Assembly (NCBI GenBank): GCA_002573605.1
Contig: PDNA01000085.1
Coordinates: forward strand, 62,001-126,000
Source of the DNA: Polytolypa hystricis UAMH7299
Taxonomy: Eukaryota > Ascomycota > Eurotiomycetes > Onygenales
Direction: 5' to 3'
Length of the DNA stretch: 64,000 nucleotides
Shown: positions 48,701 to 60,000 of the stretch, in pieces
How positions within the stretch are numbered: the stretch's first letter is position 1
Layout of the letters: each line of letters begins with the position of its first letter
The notes under the pieces: model-generated
Seen by the model: the letters and a program-made list of their open reading frames with translations, nothing else
Databases searched by the model: none
What the model was told of the DNA's origin: nothing
Position numbers and translations under genes: made by a program

Positions 48701-51700
48701 CAAAAATAGCCTCGAAGACTTCAGGCAAGCCCATCTGGAACTCTCTTTTTTTACTTCTGTCGAATGCACGCACACGGGAGGCAAGGGCAGTGGAGACTTC
48801 CCTGGCCTTGTAAGCTGTACATCAGCTGTAGCGGCCAGTCGGATGGTGGGGTCAGAGGGCTTGCAGCCCGTCAGGCATAGCCGCTGCTGAGAACGTTGAG
48901 TTGTTTCTGTACCCCAGTCCACTAGGATCAAATCAGTAGTAGGCTCACTGGTTCCTTTCGGGATATACACAATCGCGCGAGCTCAGCAAGGATGTTCAGG
49001 CTACGTGACCCAAAAACGCCATCGTATTACCGGAAGAATGCTGAACTAGGGGGGGGGGGGGAATCTCACGTCCTCTTGGAGATAAACATGGAGCCAGGAT
49101 GATGCACTTCCAGCATGTAGGACATAAATGCAAGGGTGGCTCTGACAATTCTGTTTGGGTTTAGCGGCATCCAGGGATTGGGATTGAAGATGATGCTGGT
49201 TACCTCTGTTGGAGGAGGAGAAATAAATGGGTGGCTGGCAAATTGCAATTGGCAGACAAATTGGGGGACCCGTTCGTTTAAGATGTGACTTTCGATGGGG
49301 ATATCTGAGAAGAGATTATCGCTACTGTTACTCTGTATTCCCAGGTGCTTTCAGCAGGAACGATCATAATAATGGGGACTACGCCGTAGCGTAGCTAGCT
49401 CCGCTGCTCCAAGGATACGGGAGTACTCCGTGGAATACTATGGATTTTCCCATCCCTGGTTGGTTGCTGTTTGATAGGATTGTCTGCGAGGATGGAGGTG
49501 TTCATGTGTCGAAAACGACCCAGGCCCTTCTCGGCAGCAAAGTCGCCGCGATAGAAAGGGACAGGTCATCCAGACCGGGTGACTTGGGGCTTTTGTTGGG
49601 AGATAAGGTCGAAAATAGCAGAAGCGAACACTGGCGGACGAAGGATGCCTTTGAACAACGCAGCATCGTGTGGAACTCAAAATAATAATTATGGACTCCA
49701 GAGAAGGGCCAGACGACTGAGCGAAAGAGATGCCCACCTTTCTCCCTTCTCTGCCAACCCTCCTCAATGATCAAAAGGGGATGAATGGATCGAAGAGACT
49801 CGGGCTAAGAACAATAATCCCTGGAACTCGTCAAGTGGACCATTATTGCTTTCTTTTCTTTTCTCCTGCTCCATGGATCATGGTCAAGCGTGTCACTTAC
49901 GTGGTCGCTTCGACAGCCAGTCAGTCTCAGCCGAATGATGCGATTGACCAGCCCTCGTCTAGCCGGACCATCCCGATCTAGGGATGCATCCAATCGCCGC
50001 AGACACGTTTTCATCCACCAGACAGTCCAGTGACTTGTGACTTGTGAGCTGGAGAACGAGCACAAGCACTCATTGTTCGACTTCTCCAGCAGAATCGTCC
50101 TTCTTGAAAAGTCGATATTCCTCTCAAGAAGTTGCTCACTTGGTTCCCCCCCGGAGTGACCCGTACGAACTGTTGAGCCTCAAAAAGAGAGCAACTCTGC
50201 GTCTAGACCCTGTTTTCGCTCGCCCAACCTCGCTCTCTCTCTTTCTCTCTCTCTCCACCTTCTTTCGCTTTAACCCTCGCCTTTTCCGTTTCCGCCACTA
50301 CTATCACCATCCCACGAATATGCTAATACCGCTCCACTCTGCCTATTTCTTCCTAGTAGTCGTAGCCTGGGAGGTCATCCAGCAGCAATCGAGGAAACAA
50401 TTGTTTGCGGATGCCGACCCGAGATCCCTCCCTGTATAGCGGGGGAATGGGGGCTTTCTTTTCTTTTCTTTTTTTTCTTTTGTCACCTCTCACGCTCTCT
50501 CCCCTCACTCTCTTCTATCCTTGTTTATTCGCCTAATACTTCAGTCAACTATGGCCTTGCCTTTTCTTTCCTCTTCCCCCAATGTGAAGCTTTTGCGAAC
50601 TCAAGTTTTAATCAAAATTCCTTTTTTAACTTCCGCTAAGTTCGGCATTTACCCAGAACGTGCTTTCTTTTCTTTTTGCCAAGCTCACAGTGCATCCGCT
50701 CCGTTGCGTGCAGCAACCCCCGGAGCTTTTTTTCTTCATTAAATTTTATACCTCAAAAAATTCTCCCAAAAAGGGAAGAAGAGGGGGAAAGAAATACCAA
50801 ATGCGTTTTGCAACATGTCGCCGATCCAGCATACGGAGCATATATCTAGAGAGCTAGCTTCCAACAATGGGTCTTTGAGTAACTCAACACACACAATGAC
50901 AAATTCTGAAAAAGTTTAACGATAGATCCCTTTCCCCCCTGCCCTAAAGTTACATTGGAGCTTTGAAGATCAAAGATGTAAAATATAACCTTTCCAGAGC
51001 TGGCAACTTGCAATCATCGTAAGGTGATGAAGAAGAAGTAGAAAGACAAAAACAAAAACAGAAGTAGCTGCTGTGTCAGTTCATTCTAAGATCTTGTTGA
51101 ACCTTCTGTACAACCCCCTGCTAGTATGTATATTGTTCACCATTTTTTGTTTGAACTTTTCCTTTACAATGTTGTCATTATTCCAGGATCATTCCCCTGG
51201 CCCCTGTGCACTCCCTCTCTTCCATGGCTTGGATGTAATATCTGCCGAGTGTTATTATTCCTCATCAACATCGTGAGGAGGGGGTGGGTTCGTGTTTTGA
51301 AACTGTCACGGTTAACTCCCGCCCGCTTAATTTTCTGCATTGGCGTTGGGGGCCAAAAAGCTGGGGGGGTGAGTGTGTGTGTTGTCAGCGGGGTAAAAAA
51401 GGTTCAAGCCATGGATGGGAGGGGGGAAGGGGAGCCGGTAAGATTCAATTCAACGCCAGCCACGATGGAGACAGTAGTAAAGTAATTGGATGGTATGTTT
51501 TCTGTTGTATCTGGTAGGAAAGAATTGTGTGGTACTTCTATTGCCAGCTGTGCATGATTCAAGAGACCCTGTTGCTTGATCTACTTCTCAACGTCCCTCT
51601 TATTTAAAAATTTAGAATGTCGCGAGGAAATCGGCTCTTAGCAACCTACCTTAGCTCATCTCGCAATTTGAACATTGGCGGAGGAATCAGCAGAAGGATC

Positions 51701-54700
51701 AAATCAGCAAGCATCATAGTTCGTATTATCTCCCACCCCAGCTCTTTTTCGAAACAAGCCACAACATAGGAAACAAGTAGCTGTACCCGGTACCGTTATA
51801 CCGTATGTAAAATATATGTATCTATATGGTGAACCTTGTACGATACATTAGTTCGTACACATCCTAACTTCCGGAGGATATATAAGCATCAGATACATAC
51901 ATCATACATACATAACATATTACGTACATGTATGCTGTGCAGTAGATCTCCCGCTGTTCCCCCCTCGCTCTCTTTCTCCCCCCAGCTCAGAGGTCGGGGC
52001 GAAGAGTGGCAATTTATGATAGCTAACATCGCGCATGCACACAAGCGGTGCAGGAGATCTATCTCTAGTGCCTTGTGGATACCGCGCTTGACCAAACTGT
52101 GCTGTGTTATTGGACTGAAGGCGTGCTCTCTCATTTTTTCCATCCGTCCGTATGTCCATGCGTATAGCGTGTTTCGCATCGTTGGATAAAATTTAGACCT
52201 TGCTGGCCCCCCTTATGTGTATGTTGAAGGTTCCTCGTTTAAAGTGGGTGATAAGAGGGAGGGGGCCGGGGAGGAAGAATCTGGAGGCCCTCCAACAAGA
52301 GACCAGGTTTAGTTTTAGGGGGGCGCAAAAACAAAAAGGGGTAGAAAAGTGTTTTTAATGCAATGCGAGTTTATTTCATGCATATACATACCTACAGCAG
52401 GGAAGTGGGTTCTGTATGTAGGCTGGGTCGCCGTCCCTTGCAGGCGAGACTGTATCAGTTGACCAACATCAGTACTATATATGTAAAAACCAGTAGAAAC
52501 CGAGAGAATCTAGTATATACTCAAAACATTTCTGATGACCTCTTCTTATGAAATGAACTTATAGGAAATGTTACTTTCATTTTCCTTCATATGTTTTTCT
52601 GGCCCCCAACCATCTTGCTTCTGCATCTGCAAGTCATCATCAAGCTAACTGTTTCAGGGGAGGGGTTGGAAAACATGAGGTTTCAAGAGAAACAGTATGT
52701 TTTGAAGCTGTGATATTTGTTCACCTTTTTATAGTAACAGGGCCGAGTGTTACTGTGTACTCTGTAGCTCTGATAAAAATGCCTCTTCTGTCTATATAAA
52801 GTTGTCTAGCATAGACTCTTTGAAAAAGTACTTCTCCACAACCTGAAGTATGTATGTGTACGTACCTTGCATAAATCCAAGTATATATAAGCTACCATCT
52901 GCAACTCCTTATGCTTGCGGGGAAATAGTTCAAGCAAATGACATATAGCAAGATATATATTATGGACACTATGCAGAAGCTGCAGCTTTTTTCAACCCAA
53001 GCTTGCTAGATTATTGAGATGCAGCTAATACTACGAGCAGAGCTCTAGAAAATCTTCTCTTTAGAACTGTATTTGGCATAGAAGAAGTACCGACACAAGA
53101 GAAATATTAAGCCTTATGTCTACATCATATTTCCCTTCCTGTGTATTGTTCAAGACACAAGTAGTCCTCTTAATTTAGTACAATTGTACTTATTGTATGT
53201 GGTTGTAATTGCGTTCTTGTCAAGAAAGTGTCATTCGAGTAGTTGACATTTCAAACACCTCTCTCTGCTAGAGTGCCTCAGCTATCAAGTCTTGTGACAT
53301 TTGCACGCCATATAAAACCCCTAGCTCTGGCTTGCTGATTTGGTTATCTGATCTTCATCTTCGGCCCCCTTCCACATGATCTAGATTAGTAGCGGCAATC
53401 TCCTGTCCCTATTCGCCGCTAGATACACGTAACTCTGCACATCGTTTCGCACTCCCAGCACGCCACAAAAACCCAGGCATGAGGTTTTCTTGCATCAAAC
53501 TGGTCCATAGCTACGGATTAGCCGTTGTCGTCCCCATTAAGATATATCAGCAATTTCCGAAACTGCAAAAAATGTTTGTCTACTGACCCATTCGGTGCTC
53601 GTGATTTGATTGAACAGTTTTATTTTTTATCACACTTTACACCTCGAGAGCCTCGGGTTGGAGGAATGTGTTTGTTGAGAGTTGTACAGAAAGGCTAACG
53701 GGCCAAATTTACTTATTGTTTGTTTTGATACTCCCATCACAAAGGGTCGTCTTGTCGATCAGGGCTGAAGTGGCGGGGAAACAGAGCAACTTGTTCCAGA
53801 GAAATCTCCAACTGGCGTTGCACAAACGCGGGGCAAGAAACTTCACGGGGCCAGTTGGGATGGGCGTTTAAACTTCCCAAGGCTTTGCCAGCAATCCTAT
53901 CTTTGTCCTTTTCTTGCCCTTTTTCTCTCTTGGTGTGTGTCAAAGGAAATATGTCAGGGTTCAAGGAAGCTTCCCACACCAACCAGCCAAATAGCTTTTC
54001 TCCCGTGTTTCGATTCTTCGGTGCCAACATAGGGCAAAGGCGTGGATAGGCTGCCTACCAGTCGCTGCAACTGTGTCACAGAGAAAAAAAAAAACCGGTG
54101 TCCAACGTTGACTTGTAGATAAGTTGTTGTTACTTGCAGCTCAAGTACCAGGTGACCTTTTTGAGAGTAACAGTGAGAGCGAGAGAGAGAAAAAACGGCG
54201 GTCACTGGATTAGGAATGCGGTTTATATTTCTAACCTTACCAAAGAGCTCTGAGTTCACACACACTCTCTTGAACTGTACTACATATTTTTCTCCCTCTC
54301 TTCTACGCATGACATTCTCTGCAATCTTCATGCATGTCTCTCTTCTCCCTCTACCCTCGCCATGTTACGCTCCTTCCTACATCGTCTTATGGCTGTGCGC
54401 TAAAAGAGGTCCAGCCTTATCGCACCCGCAGACCCACAGACCCCCCCTCTGTTCCCGCTGCTGCGCAAGCATCATCCATGTTCTGTACAACCCCATTCTC
54501 CCTCGAATCTTCTCATATAGATAATAGCAAGGATAATTTAACAACATCAATAACAACAACAAAAGTGTCCCTCTTCTTCTTACACTAATATCGGGCATTG
54601 GTGACGAAACACGATCGGGGTCTTTGATATCCCCTCTCAAGTCCACTAGAAGTAAAGCCCGAGGAGAGGATAAGAATAGCGAGATAGCACGGGGGGGTTG

Positions 54701-56310
54701 TGTGCCCTGCAGGCCCTATGTATGTAAGCTTTTTTTTTGTTACATGCTTGACTCGCCTTGAAGTTCTTCCTCCTCTGCCTTATGCCCTCGCAACGCACAC
54801 ACACGCAATTTCCACCATTGTCCACACTGGCGTTGCACGAAGCAATCTGTTTGGGGAGTGGGGGTGGGCGGTGGCGAGAAGTAACACATTACTTATTTGC
54901 GTATGTCGTTTTGGTTGTTGCTGTTGGTGGAAGGAGAGGGTTAGTTGCGTGTTATAGAACAAGGTGGCCTGCAGAGAAGGGTAGGGAAGGAAAACAATTG
55001 TAGGGCTGAGAGAATGCTACGTATTCTTCTGGGGTCACACACGCATTTTAATACAAGACAGCGGGAGTAGATATACTCTGTATAGGAAACTTCCAGAACT
55101 TGAAGCCCGGGCAGAATCAAAAGTGGAGAAAATGAATTTGATTGATGAAGAGAGGAAGGAGGTGGGAACCAGTTCTCTCCTATCCCATTGACACCGAGAA
55201 ACCGCATATACTGTACATCGTCTTTGTTTTCGACACTTTGAACTTTTGCTGGTCCATTCGCAGATCTGCTGGCGTTTGACAAAATGTTTTAGTTCAGTCC
55301 TCTTCTTCAAGCCTCGGCATGCTGCCCCGCCGCTCTGATATGACCATGATTTCAAGATTAACTAGCGCTGTAGCCCCCACTTTTTACATGCACTGATGAA
55401 TTTTGAACGATCACCGTTCCTCAAAACCTCTGTATCTTTCACGGCCTTCGATGGCTTTTTTATTCAGCTCTGAGACTTTCGAACTCCTTTTCTATCAAAG
55501 AATCATGATACGGAGTATTCCCGTTCAGATAGAGCTCTTGGTATCATAAGCTTCCTCCCCTTCCCCCCGCCCCCGGCCGCGGGGAGGACAAAGGCTATAG
55601 ATACACAGTTTATCAAGATTCACACTCTACAAAGTAAAAGCACCGTGCGTTGCCCCGTGCTTTTAACTTGGCTTGTGAACTTGTTTCAATACTCAAAAGG
55701 AAATCCCCCCCTTCCATTTATCCCAACCGTGATCTCCATACGTACCGAGTAGGTAGGGTGTTTGAACCCCCGGGGAAACGCGCTAAATCGGCAATCCCCC
55801 TTTCCCCGCCACGAAGAGATTTGTCTGGTTCGGTTCTCCTTTTTTCTCTCTTGAATTTCCGGGGAGAGGGGCTGTTGGTTTCCCCTCCCCCCGTGTATTG
55901 GCGCGCCATCCGTGAAGAAGAAAATAACAATGCAATGCGGCGCGGCTTTCTTGCTTCTCGGGGAGTTTAGCTCGTGTTCGGATCCCGCATATCACTGGAA
56001 TGGGATGTATGTAGCTCTGTACAGAGCAATGTACACGCTATGCCATTGCTCTATAGGACTGTGCCTTTATGATAGCGCCGGAAACCCTATTAGCAGACTG
56101 ACTGCGTTAATCACATCTTTTTTTTCATATATACCTTTGAACTCTGTAATTTTACAATATTGATTTTACAAGTTCCTCCCCATTTAAACATACAGAAAGA
56201 ACCTTTTTTTCCTTTGCTTACACCTTAGTTTCATCTAGTTAAAATGCTGACAGGTCTTTCAACTCTAATTTGCACCCAGTTTGAATATGTTGTGGATATA
56301 GCTTTTCTTG

Positions 56311-56362
56311 TGCTGACACCTTCTGCTGACAGCTTCTGCTTACAGCTCCTTGCTGACACCAC
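56311..56362. repeat. Imperfect tandem repeat, core TGCTGACA
   Basis: Four imperfect copies of a 13-14 bp unit with core TGCTGACA or TGCTTACA followed by a C/T-rich spacer, in non-coding DNA. No function visible. Confidence 0.6.
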
Positions 56363-59300
56363 CCCCTGGAAGTTTATTAGCCTTTCATTAGATGAATAAT
56401 AGGAAATTTAAAAAATGGCCCAAGCTTCTTTTCTGACAAGGGTGGGAGGGGGTGAAAAAAGCTCAAGCACTGATGATTCCTCCGTCTTTTTTGATATTGA
56501 GCAGTTTTGAAAAGGGGAGCTAGCAACTTCAACTCCATCCATATACCTAATCTTTCTTTTTTCCCTTCTTTTGCATGGCTGAGTAACCAGACTGATAGGT
56601 CCAGGCTATGTAAAAAGAAAAGGTGTACACACACATACATGACACATTACATTTACATTTACATAGGGGCGGGGCTGATAATATGTAGTAGGTAGTATCC
56701 TGCATTTGCAGCAGATGTATGTACAGAGTTTGGAATTTGTAAAGGGAAACACAACTTGCAGTTTGGATCTCCAACACTGCCACCTCAATCCATTCCCCTG
56801 GGATTTTTTGTTGTTGGTTTTTTCTTCCTTTTCTTTCTTTATTTTTATTGGGACGCGCGGTTGATATCCCGTTTTTTCTATGCGAGGAGATTGTAATGGT
56901 TCTAACATGGCACATATACGAAGGCACTTCCCTACAGTTCATGGATATATATGTACAGACAACATCGTATGCGAAGCAAAAAAAAAATGTCTTCTCAGTG
57001 CTTTATACTCCATACTGAGAAAATGAGAAAGAAAAGATTAGGTTTATGGAGGGTTACTAAAAATTGATATGGAAAAAGAAGACGCAACTTGGCCCCTGAC
57101 ATGTGCATTTTGCATATATGTAGGTATACTGCATCTGCTTCATGTCGTACATATTCTGTATATTTACAAAAAAAAAAAGGTCTTTTTGAACTTCTTTCCT
57201 CGCTCTACATACTCTGTACTTCTTTTGATTAGTTGGGGATGCTCAACCATAGTCAGTGAGAGAGACCACTAAAAGTCTTCCACCCCACAATGCCTATTAT
57301 TTATTTCATGATCAAGTAGCCTTTTCCCCTCACCTTCTGTTTCTATTTTTTCCCTTTTCTTTCGAGTTTTTGTTTCCCAGTTTCTTTTTACATTTTCCTG
57401 CATATACATACATTACGGAGTAACCAGACCACTGGTAAAGGTCATCAACAATTGGTTGAACCATAGAATCAGAACCGCGAAAAAAAGAACCCCCAAAAAA
57501 GAAAATAAGGGAACAGGTGCTTTCTTGCTTTTTCATTTTGTTGCTGGGGGAGGATCTACCCAGATATGCTGTGTGGGTGTGCTACTTGGTGCGGGCGGCC
57601 CAAAAATCGAGCGGCGGCTTTGTTTACGGACGGAGCAGGGTGGGGGGAGGAGGGGATGGAAGGAAGGGGGGAACAGACCCATGGAAAAGAAAACCAGTAA
57701 AGAAAAAAAAAGAAAACATTCCCGTACCTCTGTACTTCGTACATAGGTATAGAAATTTCCATACTCTGACAGAGAAGAGAGAGAGAGAGTGAGAAGCCAG
57801 GGTCATGCTTTGTGTGTTCTATGTGGCAGTGAAGTTTTTTCTCTGCGGTGCAAGAAGGGGGGTTGAGCTATGAAGGCGAAGCTTGGATATCTCCCCCCAC
57901 ACCCGCCCCAGCTATCCTCCCCAGTTGCTGCGCGCCAGGGCTTTTGAGTTAGTCCGGGGAAAAGAAAGAAAAAAAAAAGCACTGTCTTTTGTTGTGGGTG
58001 GGTAGGTGGTTATTCTGGTAACAGGAACAGCTTCCCGCTCCCCTTGGCCTAATATTTGTTTTCCCTTTTCGCCCATGTAAACTTGTAAAGTAGTTTCGAC
58101 TCGTCAGCATTATTGGCGACGCTGAAGGAGTGTTCGCTGGAGAGGAAGGGACCTTGGCATGAGGACGTGAGAGAGAGAGAGAGGCTCTGATAGAAGACTC
58201 AGGCACCGACCGATCTTCAGCGGATTTACTTATTTCAACGAAGCCGATGAATAATGAGGAATAATTTCTGTTTTCTGAATCAGTAAGTAATCCCCGAAAG
58301 AAGGCTATGTGTGTTGTTGAAGAGACCCGAGTTTTTCTTTGAATGCATGCATTATTTTCTTTTCTTTTTCCTCTGATTTTTCCTTTTTCTTTTCCCGCAT
58401 GAGTTTTTTTATTATTATTTAGGGCGACTTGATGATAGATTTTAGCGGGGATCTAGAACGTCGAGCTAGTCGGTTCCCTTGTGCTCACTCACCTAACCAA
58501 GCGACAAGCCCCAGGGAGGATCGGGGTTTGGACATATCGGGTTGATGATAAAGGCGGGTAATATTCGGTGGCGCTTTTCTTGAAACGTATGGTCGAGAGC
58601 AATTACTTCACATTAACTCTTTGTTTTTTTTAGTTTTTGTATCGCTTGTTAACTCTGGCTGATCATCTTGCTTGTCCCTTTTTGTTTTTTTCTGGTCGAC
58701 TCTTGTGCTGCTGAGCGGGTGATATTTCAAGAGAACTGGAGTCCAGTATAGTGGAGGCCCGGGTGCCAAGGAAAGGTGTTGTTGTCAAGTACGCAGACTA
58801 GTGCCCATAGTGGATTCACTGAGATATTAATAAACGTATCAGCGGGCGAGGATAAACGCGCTGACGTTGGGACTGACTTGGGAGGAGAAGGCAGATCCTC
58901 CTCCACTGCTTTTCCTCACGCACAGCTATCCCTGGTGGACGTCCACTCATCCGATAGCAAGGCAGAGAGAGGATAATCACTCGAAACAAAAGGAAGGCGC
59001 AATAATGGCAGCTCGGGGGGGTAAATCGGATTTTGATTATTTCCTATCGAGCCAGCTGTGTTGGCTTGAGGCCGGGGGTCCGTGGTGATTGGCGGGGGGA
59101 AGCCACAGCCAACAAATAAGCCGACTGACTAGGGTTGTTTTAGCGTGCCCTTCCCCCCCTCCGATTGCCCCAACTCCCCAAGCTGGCAAGCCCTCCCGGC
59201 GTATGCGTCCGTAATGCTGCGCGTAACTTGTAACTTGTATCTTTCGTGGATTTCTGGCTGCAGGGATGTGGTTCAGGTACCGCCGTTACCGTACCAGAGA

Positions 59301-59441
59301 ACCCAAGTACCCGTCCCAGAAAATAATGGAGGCTAAGTCCCTGCCTTGCCCATCACCACCACCTAACCTTTTCCTCCACCCAGCAGACAACAATCAACCA
59401 GATAAAGAGAAAGAAAATTTATAAAAAGGAAGAAAAGGGAC

Positions 59442-59449
59442 ACGCGTAA
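59442..59449 (+). promoter_or_regulatory. Candidate StuA response element
   Basis: ACGCGTAA fits the published APSES-factor consensus (A/T)CGCG(T/A)N(A/C). It lies about 3.2 kb upstream of the StuA ATG and shortly before the pyrimidine-rich block where the leader may begin, so autoregulation is possible. A single 8-bp match is weak evidence. Confidence 0.3.
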
Positions 59450-59631
59450 GCATTAATAATATGGGATATCTGTCAGGAGGCCTCATGCATATATCTATCC
59501 TCGTCTTTTCCCCGTCAGTCGTTCTCCTGTTGATGCTTTGCAAAATGCCATGTTAATGTTCAGCACCAGGCCAGGCGTTCGCTCCTCCATCCTTGTGTGT
59601 CCAAGACTCCAGGTACTTCCAGTACCTCGTG

Positions 59632-59653
59632 ATTATTATTATTATTATTATTA
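59632..59653. repeat. (ATT)n microsatellite
   Basis: Seven ATT units in non-coding sequence upstream of the stuA leader. Confidence 0.9.
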
Positions 59654-60000
59654 CTCACAGCGGGGGATTTCCTGACGACTTGATTTCCTTTCTGTTTCCA
59701 TACAGCGCCAGTACATACGGTACGGGCAGACCACACACCGTCCAATCCCGCTGTTGGACGCAGCCTCACATCCCAGCCTCCCACTAAAACACCGAGAGCA
59801 TATTTTTCCCTCTTGTTGTGCGGTTCGCAGGGTTGAAGTCGCTGTCAACTGCACACGCTCCGGAAAGGTACTTCACTTTTTGCTGCCCTGACCTGACGGT
59901 TCTGCTGGACTCGCCCACTCGCTTCCCTTCTCTCTTTTGGTCGCTCCCTCTCTTCACTCCCTCTTTTTCTCCCACTCGCTCTCTCTTGCTGAAATAATAT

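Larger units (their letters stand above)
42935..60000. other. 17-kb gene-free stretch upstream of stuA
   Basis: No ORF here shows a domain, a conserved motif or a credible exon chain. The longest (minus 43485-44087, 200 codons) is Arg/Cys/His-rich without structure and is not called. The stretch holds many short tandem repeats (GATA at 45700-45726, ATT at 59632-59653), long homopolymers, scattered TACTCCGTA nonamers and repeated TGTATGTA/TACATACA words. Being directly upstream of a developmental regulator, it may be its control region or contain long non-coding transcripts; that is inference. Confidence 0.5.
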
